Below, piece by piece: positions 52,690-61,808 of a DNA stretch of 64,000 nucleotides. A program made the translations under genes and the position numbers. The stretch is from the NCBI RefSeq assembly GCF_014204915.1, contig NZ_JACHMH010000001.1:9089501-9153500 (forward strand), in the 5' to 3' direction. Each line of letters starts with the position of its first letter. The stretch's first letter is position 1. The notes beneath the pieces are model-generated. The model was not told the DNA's origin. It saw nothing but the letters and a program-made list of their open reading frames with translations, and searched no databases. The DNA comes from Crossiella cryophila (GTDB lineage: Bacteria > Actinomycetota > Actinomycetes > Mycobacteriales > Pseudonocardiaceae).

Positions 52690-53028
52690 ACTGCCGAGGC
52701 TGGTCCCGAGCACGCTCGAAAGCGAGCAGACCACCCAGGAACACCTGACCCCGGTCGCCGAGGACGTGCTCACCATGGACCTGCGTGCCACCGGCACCCC
52801 GCTGGCGCCGTGGCGGCCGGGCGCGCACATCGACCTGATGCTGCCGAACTGGCTCACCCGGCAGTACTCGCTCTGCGGCGACCCGGCGCAGCCGGACGGC
52901 TGCACGTGGAGCGATTTCGGCCGGTGGCCAAGGAATTCGCGCCGGAACGGGCCTTCGAGGTGCTCTTCGCCAGGGCCAGCCGGATGTACCCGTGCGTGTC
53001 CCGTGCCCGGCTCGTGGTGGACCTCTAG
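52690..53028 (+). pseudogene. Decayed phthalate-dioxygenase-reductase-type oxidoreductase
   Basis: Two frames hold remnants of one protein. From about 52700: EDVLTMDLRATG, APWRPGAHIDLMLPN, RQYSLCGDP (FAD-binding N-terminus of the PDR/vanillate-demethylase reductase family). From about 52895 in another frame: HVERFRPVAKEF and FEVLFARASRMYP, the entry to the C-terminal ferredoxin domain, ending at a stop at 53028. The NAD-binding domain between them and the [2Fe-2S] domain are missing, so an internal deletion with frameshift explains both fragments. It sits between the exporter and the PfpI gene. Confidence 0.75.
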
Positions 53029-53831
53029 AGCCCGTGCGGCTGCCCGTGCCTCGCCTTGGCCACATGGGTTCGCATCGACTCCCGCAACGCCGCGCCCAAC
53101 GCGGGCGGCAGCTGCTCCGGGTGGCCCGCGGCGAACGGCGGTTCGGGCGCGTACTCGATCAGCGCCTGGGCCCGCATCGCCGCCTCCTGACCCCACAGCG
53201 CGGCGGCCAGGTGCAGTGCCATGTCCATCCCCGCGGACACCCCGGCGGCGGTGATCACGTTGCCGTGCCTGACCACCCGCTCGGTGCTCAGGTGGGCGCC
53301 GCGGGCGGCCAGCTCCTCCCGGAACGCCCAGTGCGTGGTCGCCGGGACCCCGTTCAGCAGCCCGGCCTCGGCCAGCAGCAGCGAGCCGGTGCACACCGAG
53401 GTCAGGTAGCGGGCCTTCGGGCCGTGCTCGCGCAGCCAGTCGATGTTGCGCCGGTCGCGCAGCGCCGGGAACGGGTTGGCCGCGCCCGCCACCACGATCA
53501 CGTCCGCGCCAGGGGTCCCGGCCAGCGTGGCGGTGGCCTCCACCCCCATCGCGCTGTCACTGCGGATCAGCCCGGAGTCGGCGGCCAGCACGTGCAGCCT
53601 GGCCGTGCCGTCGGCGATGCGCAGCACCTGCCACGGGCCGACCAGGTCCAGCACGGTCATGCCGGTGAACCCGAGGAAGGCGATCCGCACGCCCTCGCCA
53701 TCCGGCCAGCTCGACCGCGGCGCGGGCACGGTGGCGGCCAGGGTCAGCGCGCCGGCCGCGACCGCGGTCGAACGCAGCAACAGCCGTCGGGACAGGCGCG
53801 GACCAGGCAGGAAACCGTCGAACTCGGCCAT
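53025..53831 (-). CDS. Tat-exported DJ-1/PfpI protein resembling isonitrile hydratase
   Basis: 268 aa. Twin-arginine signal SRRLLLRS near residues 14-21 followed by a hydrophobic AVAAGALTLAA segment. The mature domain is ThiJ/PfpI: RIAFLGFTGMTVLDLVGPWQVL (Asp62 equivalent to the InhA Asp), ADVIVVAGAANPFPAL, TSVCTGSLLLAEAGLLNG with nucleophilic Cys147, and ATTHW. This CTGS...ATTHW arrangement matches Pseudomonas isonitrile hydratase InhA. Other members of this group act as AraC-like regulator domains (GlxA), but no HTH is present here. It would be located outside the membrane. Its neighbours are the isonitrile synthase operon and exporter, so detoxification or remodelling of isonitriles is plausible (inference). 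Confidence 0.8.
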   Translation of the reverse strand: MAEFDGFLPGPRLSRRLLLRSTAVAAGALTLAATVPAPRSSWPDGEGVRIAFLGFTGMTVLDLVGPWQVLRIADGTARLHVLAADSGLIRSDSAMGVEATATLAGTPGADVIVVAGAANPFPALRDRRNIDWLREHGPKARYLTSVCTGSLLLAEAGLLNGVPATTHWAFREELAARGAHLSTERVVRHGNVITAAGVSAGMDMALHLAAALWGQEAAMRAQALIEYAPEPPFAAGHPEQLPPALGAALRESMRTHVAKARHGQPHGL

Positions 53832-53896
53832 GCGGGCTCACCCCGATCGTGGTGCGGTCGCCGTCACCTTGGTCACGGGGCACACCGGGGCGTGGT

Positions 53897-53915
53897 TCAA
53901 CTAAGGCGAACCTAA
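53897..53915. promoter_or_regulatory. Iron box (DtxR/IdeR-type operator)
   Basis: TCAACTAAGGCGAACCTAA agrees at 14 of 19 positions with TTAGGTTAGGCTAACCTAA; the right half CGAACCTAA is nearly perfect. It lies 25 bases before the DUF2218 start and overlaps its probable -35/-10 region (TAGCTAT at about 53,925). It also sits 66 bases upstream of the divergent PfpI gene. Confidence 0.65.
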
Positions 53916-53939
53916 CAAGTCTTTAGCTATGCTCAGGAC

Positions 53940-54239
53940 ATGACGACCAACCTGATCAGCGCCGAGGCCGCGGTCACCACCGACCGCCCGGGGCGCTACC
54001 TCACCCAGCTCTGCAAGCACTTCGCGCACAAGATCGAGTCCGCCGAGTTCACCGAGGAACGCGGCGACCTGAAGTTCTCCGCCGGTAGCTGCGAGCTGAC
54101 CGCGGAGGACGGCGTGCTGCGCCTGCGCGTGCACGCCGACTCCACGGAGAACCTGGACCGGATGGAACACGTGGTGGCCAGCCACCTGGTGCGTTTCGGC
54201 CAGCGGGACGAACTCGTCGTCGACTGGACCCGGCTCTAG
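53940..54239 (+). CDS. DUF2218 protein, iron-regulated
   Basis: 99-aa cytoplasmic protein of the DUF2218 family (RPGRYLTQLCKHFAHKIESAEF, ELTAEDGVLRLRVHADSTENLDRMEHVVASHLVRFGQRDEL, described here in fragments). In many actinobacteria this domain is encoded near siderophore uptake or iron-regulated genes. Its promoter carries an iron box, supporting control by DtxR/IdeR. ATG 53940. Its last bases overlap the convergent thioesterase stop. Molecular function unknown. Confidence 0.85.
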   Translation: MTTNLISAEAAVTTDRPGRYLTQLCKHFAHKIESAEFTEERGDLKFSAGSCELTAEDGVLRLRVHADSTENLDRMEHVVASHLVRFGQRDELVVDWTRL

Positions 54240-55195
54240 AGCGGGGACTCCGTCGCGAGCCGCATCAGGCCCTCCTGCACCACCGTCGCGACCAGCTGGC
54301 CGTCGGCCGAGAAGAATCGGCCGGTGGCGAGCCCTCGCCCGCCAGAGGCACTCGGCGACACGCAGTCGTAGAGCAGCCACTCATCCGCGCGGAACGGCCG
54401 GTGGAACCACATCGCGTGATCCAGGCTGGCGCCGATCACCCCGTCGGAACCCCAGTTCAGGCCGTGCCTGGCCAGGACGCCGTCCAGCAGGGTCATGTCC
54501 GAGCAGTAGGCCAGCAGGCACACGTGCAGCAGGTCGTCGTCGGGCAGCTTGCCGTCGGCACGCATCCAGACCTGGTTGTTGGCCTCCGGGCGCGGACCCG
54601 AGTCCTTGGACACCCACGGCGGGTCGGTCACGTAGCGGACGTCGATCGGCCGCGGCATGGTCGCCCACGCCTTGAGCTGCTCGCGGTAGGGCGCGGTGCG
54701 CTCGGCATACGTCGGCAGGGTCTCCGGCGCGGCCACCTTCGGCATCTCGTTGGCGTGCTCCAGACCCTCCTCGACCACCTGGAAGGAGGCGGACAGCGAG
54801 AAGATCGCCTTGCCGTGCTGGACCGCCACCACGCGGCGGGTGGTGAAGGAACGGCCGTCCCGGATCCGGTCCACCTCGTACACGATCGGGACCCTCGGGT
54901 CGCCGCCGCGGATGAAGTAGGCGTGCAGCGAGTGCACCTTGCGCTCCGGCGGCACCGTGCGGCCCGCGGCGACCAGCGCCTGACCGGCGACCTGGCCACC
55001 GAACACCCTGGTCGGCGAGACCGAGGGGCTGACCCCGCGGAAGATGTTCTCCTCGATCTTCTCCAGGTCGAGCAGCGCGACCAGGCGGTCGAGGATCGGC
55101 TGGCCGTGCGGGACACCGTCCAGGGCCAGGGGCGCGGGATGCGCTCCCTGGACCCCGGACGGGTCAGCGGCTGCGGCGCGGGCTGCCTCAGTCAC
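54236..55195 (-). CDS. tesB: Acyl-CoA thioesterase II
   Basis: 319 aa with a double hot-dog fold. Typical pieces: EENIFRGVSPSVSPTRVFGGQVAGQALVAA, SLHAYFIRGGDP (catalytic region), SLDHAMWFHRPFRADEWLLYDCVSPSASGGRGLATGRFF. Hydrolyses acyl-CoA to fatty acid and CoA. Starts with GTG 55195 and overlaps the DUF2218 stop by 4 bases on the opposite strand. It lies 42 bases downstream of pyk and may be read through from it. Confidence 0.92.
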   Translation of the reverse strand: MTEAARAAAADPSGVQGAHPAPLALDGVPHGQPILDRLVALLDLEKIEENIFRGVSPSVSPTRVFGGQVAGQALVAAGRTVPPERKVHSLHAYFIRGGDPRVPIVYEVDRIRDGRSFTTRRVVAVQHGKAIFSLSASFQVVEEGLEHANEMPKVAAPETLPTYAERTAPYREQLKAWATMPRPIDVRYVTDPPWVSKDSGPRPEANNQVWMRADGKLPDDDLLHVCLLAYCSDMTLLDGVLARHGLNWGSDGVIGASLDHAMWFHRPFRADEWLLYDCVSPSASGGRGLATGRFFSADGQLVATVVQEGLMRLATESPL

Positions 55196-55237
55196 GTCAG
55201 GACACTCCCCAATGGGCGCTAGGCCCAGGCGAGTGAC

Positions 55238-56668
55238 TCAGGCGTGGTCCTCTTCACCCAGGCGGTGTACTCGGATGAGGTTAGTCGAGCCCACGGTCCC
55301 GGGCGGGGAACCTGCGACGATGACCACAAGGTCACCCGGCGAGTACCGGCCGATGGACAGCATCGCGTGATCGCACTGCCGGACCATGGCGTCGGTGGAG
55401 TCCACCTCGGGCACCAGGAAGGTCTCCACGCCCCAGCTCAGCGACAGCTGGCTGCGCACCTCGGCCTCCGGGGTGAAGGCCAGCAGCGGCAGCGTGGTGT
55501 GCAGGCGGGCCAGCCGCCGCACGGTGTCACCGGACTGGGTGAAGGCGACCAGGGCCTTGGCGTTGAGCCGCTCGCCGATGTCGCGGGCGGCGTAGGAGAT
55601 CACGCCCCGCTTGGTGCGCGGCACGTGGGTCAGCGGCGGGACCGTGTCCGTGGTGGTCTCGGTCTCCACGTAGCGGACGATCCGCGCCATGGTCTCCACG
55701 GTCTCGATCGGGTAACGCCCGACGCTGGTCTCACCGGAGAGCATGACCGCGTCGGCGCCGTCGAGCACCGCGTTGGCCACGTCGGAGGCCTCCGCCCTGG
55801 TGGGGCGGGAGTTCTGGATCATCGAGTCCAGCATCTGGGTGGCCACGATGACCGGCTTGGCGTTCTCGCGGGCGATCTGCACCGCGCGCTTCTGCACCAC
55901 CGGCACGTGCTCCAGGGGCAGCTCGACGCCCAGGTCACCGCGGGCGACCATGATGCCGTCGAAGGCCAGCACGACGGCCTCCAGGTTGTCGACCGCCTCC
56001 GGCTTCTCCAGCTTGGCGATCACCGGCAGGCGGCCGTTGCCGACCCGGTCCATCACCTGGTGCACCAGGTCGATGTCGGCTGGCGAGCGCACGAAGGACA
56101 GCGCGATGAAGTCCACCCGCAGGGCGAGTGCGAACTCCAGGTCCTCGATGTCCTTCTCGCTCAGCGCGGGCACGGACACGTCCATGCCGGGCAGGGAGAT
56201 GCCCTTGTTGTCGCTGACCGTGCCGCCCTCGGTCACGTCGCAGACCACGTCCTGGCCCTCGACGCCGACCACGACCAGGCCGACCTTGCCGTCGTCGACC
56301 AGCATGCGGTCGCCCGGCTTGGCGTCCTCGGCCAGTCCCTTGTAGGTGGTGGACACCCGGTCATGGGTGCCCGAGATGTCCTCGACCGTGATCCGCACCC
56401 GGTCGCCGGTGCGCCATTCGACCGGCCCGTTGGCGAAACGCCCGAGCCTGATCTTGGGTCCTTGCAGGTCGGCCATGATGCCGACCGCCTTGCCGGCCTC
56501 GTCACTGGCCTGGCGCACGATGTCGTAGATCTGCTTGTGGTCGGCATGGGTGCCGTGACTGAAGTTCAGCCGGGCGACGTCCATGCCAGCGGCAACCAGG
56601 TCGCGCACCTTCTCAGGGGTCCCCGTAGCGGGCCCCATCGTACAGACGATCTTCGCTCGTCGGCTCAC
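55238..56668 (-). CDS. pyk: Pyruvate kinase
   Basis: 476-aa glycolytic enzyme. N-terminal RRAKIVCTMGPATG, barrel motif MDVARLNFSHG, IMADLQGPKIRLG, B-domain, active-site block VIAKLEKPEAVDNLE, VARGDLGVELPLE, PVIVATQMLDSMI, RAEASDVANAV and a C-terminal domain with VAFTQSGDTVRRLA. Length and order are typical for the actinobacterial type. Starts with GTG 56668, with divergent VanZ-like gene 86 bases away. Confidence 0.97.
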   Translation of the reverse strand: MSRRAKIVCTMGPATGTPEKVRDLVAAGMDVARLNFSHGTHADHKQIYDIVRQASDEAGKAVGIMADLQGPKIRLGRFANGPVEWRTGDRVRITVEDISGTHDRVSTTYKGLAEDAKPGDRMLVDDGKVGLVVVGVEGQDVVCDVTEGGTVSDNKGISLPGMDVSVPALSEKDIEDLEFALALRVDFIALSFVRSPADIDLVHQVMDRVGNGRLPVIAKLEKPEAVDNLEAVVLAFDGIMVARGDLGVELPLEHVPVVQKRAVQIARENAKPVIVATQMLDSMIQNSRPTRAEASDVANAVLDGADAVMLSGETSVGRYPIETVETMARIVRYVETETTTDTVPPLTHVPRTKRGVISYAARDIGERLNAKALVAFTQSGDTVRRLARLHTTLPLLAFTPEAEVRSQLSLSWGVETFLVPEVDSTDAMVRQCDHAMLSIGRYSPGDLVVIVAGSPPGTVGSTNLIRVHRLGEEDHA

Positions 56669-56753
56669 GGTCTAGCAGCTTAGCCGCCCGGCTGTACCGA
56701 TCACGGTACCGATACGGGAACTTGTCCACCTTGTTCCGGCAAGATGAAGAACT

Positions 56754-57125
56754 GTGCGTCAAGCGAACGTTCGGGTGGTCCCTTTTGTCGTCGCCTCGCT
56801 ACTGAGCGTTGTGGTTTTGTTCATGCCCGCGTCAGGTGTGCCATCGGCGCCGCCCGGCACGGACAAGGTGATCCACTTCAGCCTGTTCGCGCTACTGGCG
56901 GTGACTGGCATGATCGCCGGCTTCCGGCTGCCCTTCCTGGTGGCCGGGCTGGTGGTGTGGGCGGGGCTCTCGGAGTTCCTCCAGGCTGTGCTGCCGATCG
57001 GCCGGACCGGCGGGCTGCCGGACGCGCTGGCAGACCTGCTCGGGGCCGCGGTCGCGCTGGCGGTGTGGCTGCTGGTGCGGTCCTGGCGGCGGTCACGCGA
57101 TCGGGGGAATGTTTCCGACGGGTGA
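56754..57125 (+). CDS. VanZ-like membrane protein
   Basis: 123 aa, start GTG 56754, four hydrophobic helices. The GTDKVIHFSLFALLAVTG and LSEFLQAVLPIGRTGGLPDALADLLGA blocks match VanZ-like proteins (conserved Asp-Lys-x-x-H and the R-x-x-x-x-x-D-x-x-x-N/D pattern). Function unknown; the type member is linked to teicoplanin resistance. Nothing here suggests a glycopeptide resistance cluster. Confidence 0.8.
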   Translation: MRQANVRVVPFVVASLLSVVVLFMPASGVPSAPPGTDKVIHFSLFALLAVTGMIAGFRLPFLVAGLVVWAGLSEFLQAVLPIGRTGGLPDALADLLGAAVALAVWLLVRSWRRSRDRGNVSDG

Positions 57126-57188
57126 ACTCCGTCCGTGCCAGCCGCCTGGGCGTTGGAACGGCGACGATCAACGCCTAGGTTCTGAAGG

Positions 57189-57491
57189 ATGCGTCTGTCG
57201 CCCCGCGAGCAGGAGAAACTGCTCGTCCACGTGGCCGCCGACCTGGCGGCCCGGCGCCGCGCCCGTGGGCTGCGGCTGAACTACCCCGAGGCGGTCGCCG
57301 TGCTCACCTCCTTCGTTTTGGAGGGCGCGCGGGACGGGAACTCGGTTGCCGAGCTGATGGAGTCCGGCCGCGGTGTGCTGAGCCGGGAGGACGTCCTGGA
57401 GGGCGTGCCGGAGATGCTGCACTCGGTGCAGGTCGAGGCGACCTTCCCGGACGGGACCAAGCTGGTCACCATCCACGAGCCGATCCCGTGA
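57189..57491 (+). CDS. ureA: Urease subunit gamma
   Basis: 100 aa, begins [20 protein letters not shown] and carries [19 protein letters not shown]-x-[19 protein letters not shown], and ends KLVTIHEPI. Structural subunit of the trimer-of-trimers urease. First gene of ureABCFGD, overlapping ureB by 4 bases. I see no regulatory element besides the short 63-base upstream gap. Confidence 0.96.
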   Translation: MRLSPREQEKLLVHVAADLAARRRARGLRLNYPEAVAVLTSFVLEGARDGNSVAELMESGRGVLSREDVLEGVPEMLHSVQVEATFPDGTKLVTIHEPIP

Positions 57492-57787
57492 TCCCCGGCG
57501 AGATCATCCCGGCGGCAGGCCGGATCGAGCTGAACGCGGGCGCGCCGCGACGGCGGCTGCGGGTGGCCAACACCGGCGACCGGCCGGCCCAGGTCGGTTC
57601 GCACTACCACTTCGCCGAGGTCAACCCCGCGCTGGAATTCGACCGCGCGGCCGCCGAGGGGCACCGGCTGGACATCCCGGCCGGCACCTCGATCCGGTTC
57701 GAGCCGGGCGTGGTGCGCGAGGTGGACCTGGTGCCCCTGGCCGGCCGGGGTGTGGTGCCGGGACTGAGCCTGCGGAGGCCGGAGTGA
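57488..57787 (+). CDS. ureB: Urease subunit beta
   Basis: 99 aa, starts [17 protein letters not shown] and contains the typical [29 protein letters not shown] and a VPLAGRG ending. Structural, no catalytic metal. Separate gamma and beta subunits (not fused) are the actinobacterial pattern. GTG start within the ureA stop; stop overlaps ureC start by 4 bases. Confidence 0.96.
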   Translation: MIPGEIIPAAGRIELNAGAPRRRLRVANTGDRPAQVGSHYHFAEVNPALEFDRAAAEGHRLDIPAGTSIRFEPGVVREVDLVPLAGRGVVPGLSLRRPE

Positions 57788-59505
57788 GTTCGATGGACCG
57801 GGCCGGGTACGCGGCCAGGTACGGCCCGACCACGGGCGACCGGGTGCGGCTGGCCGACACCAACCTGCTGATCGAGGTGACCGAGGACCGCTGCGGCGGA
57901 CCGGGCCGCGCCGGTGAGGAGGTGGTCTTCGGCGGCGGCAAGGTGATCCGGGAGTCGATGGGCCAGTCCGCGGCCACCAGGGCCGAGGGCGCGCCCGACC
58001 TGGTGATCACCGGCGCGGTGGTGCTGGACCACTGGGGCATCATTAAGGCCGATGTGGGCGTGCGGGACGGGCGGATCGTCGCACTGGGCAAGGCGGGCAA
58101 CCCGGACACCATGGACGGGGTGCACCCGCAACTGGTGATCGGCCCGTCCACCGAGGTGCTGGCGGGCAACGGGATGATCCTGACCGCGGGCGCGGTGGAC
58201 GCGCATGTACACCTGATCTGCCCGCAGCAGCTGCCCGAGGCGCTGGCCGCCGGGATCACCACGGTGGTCGGCGGCGGCACCGGCCCGGCCGACGGCACCA
58301 GGGCCACCACGGTCACGCCCGGGTCCTGGCACCTGGAGCGGATGCTGGTCGCGCTGGACGGCTATCCGGTCAACGTGGCCTTGCTGGGCAAGGGGAACAC
58401 CGTTCGCGAGGAAGCGCTGTGGGAACAGCTGCGGGCCGGGGCGAGCGGGTTCAAGCTGCACGAGGACTGGGGCACCACGCCTGCCGCGATCGACGCCTGT
58501 CTGCGGGTCGCGGACGCCTCCGGGGTGCAGGTGGCCATCCACACCGACACGTTGAACGAGGCCGGGTTCCTGGAGTCCACAGTGGACGCCATCGCGGGCC
58601 GGTCGATCCACGCCTATCACACCGAGGGCGCGGGCGGCGGGCACGCGCCGGACGTGATCAAGATGGCCGGGGAGTCCTTCGTGCTGCCCTCCTCGACCAA
58701 CCCGACCCGGCCGTTCACGGTGAACACCCTGGACGAGCACCTGGACATGCTGATGGTGTGCCACCACCTGGACCCGACGCTGCCGGAGGACCTGGCCTTC
58801 GCCGAGTCCCGGATGCGCCCGAGCACCATGGCCGCCGAGGACGTGCTGCACGACCTGGGCGCCATCTCCATCATCAGCTCGGACTCACAGGCCATGGGCC
58901 GGATCGGCGAGACCATCGTGCGCACCTGGCAGACCGCGCACGTCAACAAGCTGCGCAGGGGCGCGCTGCCCGGCGACGGCGGCGCGGACAACCTGCGCGC
59001 GCGACGGTATGTCGCCAAGTACACGATCTGCCCGGCGGTGGCACACGGCCTGGACGACGAGGTCGGCTCGGTGGAACCGGGCAAGCTGGCGGACCTGGTG
59101 CTGTGGGAGCCCGCGTTCTTCGGCGTGCGACCGCACGTGGTGGTCAAGGGCGGGCTGATCTCCTGGGCCGCGATGGGTGACCCCGGCGCGTCCATCCCGA
59201 CCCCGCAACCGGTGTTCGCCCGGCCGATGTGGGGCGCGGAACCCGTTGTGGCAGCCCATTCCTCGGTGCACTTCGTGGCCCCGGCCGCGCTGGAGGACGG
59301 CCTCGCGGAGCGACTGGACGTGCGGCGGAGACTGGTGCCGGTGGCGAACACGCGTTCGCGCGGCAAGGCGGACCTGCCGAACAACACCGCGCTGCCCCGG
59401 ATCGAGGTGGATCCGGACACCTTCACCGTGCGCATCGACGGCGATGTCGTCGAGCCACGACCGGCCGAATCGCTGCCGATGGCGCAGCGGTACTTCCTGT
59501 TCTGA
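57784..59505 (+). CDS. ureC: Urease subunit alpha (catalytic)
   Basis: 573 aa; hydrolyses urea to ammonia and carbamate at a dinickel site. Key residues visible: HVHLICPQQ (two His ligands), the carbamylated Lys in [20 protein letters not shown] (His), [13 protein letters not shown] (His), flap Cys in MVCHHLD, and Asp in SDSQAMGR. Full length. The alpha subunit overlaps ureF by one base, so ureA-B-C-F form a tight coupled run. Probable source of urea: allantoicase encoded at 10.0 kb. Confidence 0.98.
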   Translation: MSSMDRAGYAARYGPTTGDRVRLADTNLLIEVTEDRCGGPGRAGEEVVFGGGKVIRESMGQSAATRAEGAPDLVITGAVVLDHWGIIKADVGVRDGRIVALGKAGNPDTMDGVHPQLVIGPSTEVLAGNGMILTAGAVDAHVHLICPQQLPEALAAGITTVVGGGTGPADGTRATTVTPGSWHLERMLVALDGYPVNVALLGKGNTVREEALWEQLRAGASGFKLHEDWGTTPAAIDACLRVADASGVQVAIHTDTLNEAGFLESTVDAIAGRSIHAYHTEGAGGGHAPDVIKMAGESFVLPSSTNPTRPFTVNTLDEHLDMLMVCHHLDPTLPEDLAFAESRMRPSTMAAEDVLHDLGAISIISSDSQAMGRIGETIVRTWQTAHVNKLRRGALPGDGGADNLRARRYVAKYTICPAVAHGLDDEVGSVEPGKLADLVLWEPAFFGVRPHVVVKGGLISWAAMGDPGASIPTPQPVFARPMWGAEPVVAAHSSVHFVAPAALEDGLAERLDVRRRLVPVANTRSRGKADLPNNTALPRIEVDPDTFTVRIDGDVVEPRPAESLPMAQRYFLF

Positions 59506-60245
59506 TGGTCGCGGCGGGACTGCTGCTGCTCGCGGACGCCCGGCTGCCCGCGGGCGGCCACGTGCACTCGGGCAGTGTGGAGGCGGCGGTGCGGGCCGGG
59601 GCGGTGACGGATGTGGCTTCGCTGCACGGGTTCCTGCGCGGGCGGCTGGTGTCGGCGGGGCTGGTGACGGCGGCGTTCGCGGCGGCGGCTACCCGGCTGG
59701 CCGGGTCACTGGATGGTGGGGACGCGGCTTGCTGGGCGGAGCTGGACGCGGAGCTGGACGCGCGGACTCCGGCGGCTGGGCAGCGGATTGCTTCGCGGCA
59801 GCAGGGGCGGGGGTTGTTGCGCGCTTTGCCCCGGCGGGCGGCGGACTTCGGGGCGCGGCCTGACGCGGCGGCCGGGCTCGGCGGGGCGGAGGTCGACGCG
59901 GCCGCGGTGCTGGCTGCGTTGCGGGCCGGATGTCCGGCCGGAGCCCATCATCCGCTCGCTTTCGGCGCGGGCGCGGCGATCCTGGGCGCGAGTGCCGAGG
60001 ACGCCGCCGTGGCCATCGCGCTGGCCGCGGTGACCGGACCGGCCTCGGCCGCGATCCGGCTGCTCGCCTTCGACCCGTTCGCGGTCCAGTCCGTGCTCAA
60101 CTCCCTTTCCTCCACAGTGGACAGTGTCGCGGCCACCGCCGCCATTCCGCTGCCCTGGAGCGAACTCCCGGACGAGGGCGCGCCCGCACTGGACGTCCTC
60201 GCCGACACCCACCCCACGCTCACCGACACGCTTTTCGTGTCCTGA
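59505..60245 (+). CDS. ureF: Urease accessory protein UreF
   Basis: 246 aa. Helical UreF fold: [27 protein letters not shown] at the N-terminus, [16 protein letters not shown], and [19 protein letters not shown] near the C-terminus. It regulates the UreG GTPase in nickel insertion. It contains more unusual G-rich codons and GC skew than its neighbours (59,560-59,900). The start ATG overlaps the ureC stop (TGATG). Confidence 0.9.
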   Translation: MVAAGLLLLADARLPAGGHVHSGSVEAAVRAGAVTDVASLHGFLRGRLVSAGLVTAAFAAAATRLAGSLDGGDAACWAELDAELDARTPAAGQRIASRQQGRGLLRALPRRAADFGARPDAAAGLGGAEVDAAAVLAALRAGCPAGAHHPLAFGAGAAILGASAEDAAVAIALAAVTGPASAAIRLLAFDPFAVQSVLNSLSSTVDSVAATAAIPLPWSELPDEGAPALDVLADTHPTLTDTLFVS

Positions 60246-60255
60246 AAGGAGATCC

Positions 60256-60945
60256 ATGGGCGCCTACCACGGCGACGGCCCGCACGACGACGGCCCCGAC
60301 CCGCACGCGCACCTGCACCGGCTGGGTGCGAGTCCGCGGATCGGCATCGGCGGTCCGGTCGGCTCCGGCAAGACCGCGCTGGTGGCCGCGCTCTGCCGGA
60401 CCCTGCGCACCGAGTTGCGGCTGGGCGTGGTGACCAACGACATCTACACCACCGAGGACGCGGAGTTCCTGCGCCGCAACGCGATCCTGCCCGACGACCG
60501 GATCAGCGCGGTCAAGACCGGCTGCTGTCCGCACACCGCGATCCGGGACGACATCACCGCGAACCTGGACGCCATCGAGGACCTGGAGGCCCGGCACGGG
60601 GCCTTCGACCTGGTGCTGGTGGAAAGCGGCGGGGACAACCTGACCGCGACCTTCAGCAAGGGCCTGGTGGACCGGCAGATCTTCGTGGTGGACGTGGCCG
60701 GCGGCGACAAGGTCCCGCGCAAGGGCGGGCCAGGGGTGACCCTGGCCGACCTGCTGGTGATCAACAAGACCGACCTGGCCCCGCTGGTCGGCGCGGACCT
60801 GGACGTGATGGCCAGGGACGCGGCGGCGATCCGGGGCGAGCTGCCGGTGCTGTTCAGCTCGCTGACCGCGGACCCGGCGGCCAGTGGCGTGACGGCCTGG
60901 GTGCGCGAGATGCTGGCCGAGCTGACACCCGCGCACCAGCACTGA
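60256..60945 (+). CDS. ureG: Urease accessory GTPase UreG
   Basis: 229 aa SIMIBI GTPase delivering nickel. Walker [15 protein letters not shown], the metal-binding Cys-Pro-His in [21 protein letters not shown], and the specificity motif [10 protein letters not shown] His/Asp-rich N-terminus ([21 protein letters not shown]) could bind nickel in the absence of UreE. AAGGAG is 6 bases upstream of ATG 60256. Confidence 0.97.
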   Translation: MGAYHGDGPHDDGPDPHAHLHRLGASPRIGIGGPVGSGKTALVAALCRTLRTELRLGVVTNDIYTTEDAEFLRRNAILPDDRISAVKTGCCPHTAIRDDITANLDAIEDLEARHGAFDLVLVESGGDNLTATFSKGLVDRQIFVVDVAGGDKVPRKGGPGVTLADLLVINKTDLAPLVGADLDVMARDAAAIRGELPVLFSSLTADPAASGVTAWVREMLAELTPAHQH

Positions 60946-61688
60946 TGCGTGCGGACGCGGCACTGACCGTGCTGGCCACCCCGGACGGCCGGTCGGTGCT
61001 GTCGGTGCAGCGCTCCCGCCCCCCGCTGACCCTGCGCCGCACCCGCGCGGCCGGACCGGGTGCGCGGGTCTGCCTGGTCGGCTCGGCCGGCGGCCCGCTC
61101 GGCGGCGACGAGCTGAGCCTGGCACTGGAGGTCGGGCCGGGGGCGGCCCTGCACCTGCGCTCGACCAGCGCGCAACTCGTGCAGCCGGACCTGGACGGGC
61201 GGGCGGCGAGCGTGCGGATGTCCGCCACGGTCGGCGCGGGCGCGACGCTGGAAGTCGGGCTGGAGCCGACGGTGCTGGCCGCCGGGTGCCTGCTGCACGC
61301 GAGCACCGAGGTCGAACTGGCCGCGGACGCGACGCTGTGCTGGCGGGAGACCACGGTGCTGGGCAGGCACGCGGAACCGGCAGGCCGGGCGGTGCAGCGC
61401 TGGCGGGTGCGCCGGGCCGGGCGGCCGCTGCTGCGCACCACGACCACGCTGCTGGACCCGGCCGGCTACCGCTCCCCCGCCCTGCTCGGCCAGGCCAGGG
61501 TGCTGACCACGGTGCTGGTGGCCGCGCCGGGGCTGGCGCCGCCGGAGCGGGTGTTGTCCGGTGGGCGGGGCGCGGTGCACGTGCTGCCGGAGGCGGCGCT
61601 GGTCAGCGTGCTGGCCGCGGACACGGTGGCGGCGGCGGCCGGGCTGGCCGAGTTGACCGAGGGCTGGCTGGACAAGCTGTCCGGGTGA
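60945..61688 (+). CDS. ureD: Urease accessory protein UreD/UreH
   Basis: 247 aa. UreD signatures: RTRAAGPGARVCLVGSAGGPLGGDELSL, AQLVQPDLDG and a C-terminal LSGGRGAVHVLPEAALVSVLAADT. The scaffolding protein binds apo-urease before UreF/UreG. Overlaps the ureG stop by one base. The order ureABCFGD without ureE is that of mycobacteria. Confidence 0.92.
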   Translation: MRADAALTVLATPDGRSVLSVQRSRPPLTLRRTRAAGPGARVCLVGSAGGPLGGDELSLALEVGPGAALHLRSTSAQLVQPDLDGRAASVRMSATVGAGATLEVGLEPTVLAAGCLLHASTEVELAADATLCWRETTVLGRHAEPAGRAVQRWRVRRAGRPLLRTTTTLLDPAGYRSPALLGQARVLTTVLVAAPGLAPPERVLSGGRGAVHVLPEAALVSVLAADTVAAAAGLAELTEGWLDKLSG

Positions 61689-61808
61689 GGCGGGGGTTGT
61701 CCGGTGGTTGGTTTGTCCGGCGATCGGTCCCGGCGCCGGACAACGCGTTCGACGTAGAACAGTGGTGCCGCCCGGGGTTGTCCGGCGGGTGGCGGCTCGC
61801 CGGCCGCG

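Noticed and set aside
60526-60570. UreG TGCCPHT as a degenerate metal-binding motif, and missing ureE as a defect.
   Set aside because: As recalled, mycobacterial UreG has the same Cys-Cys-Pro-His motif and ureABCFGD without ureE is normal for actinobacteria.
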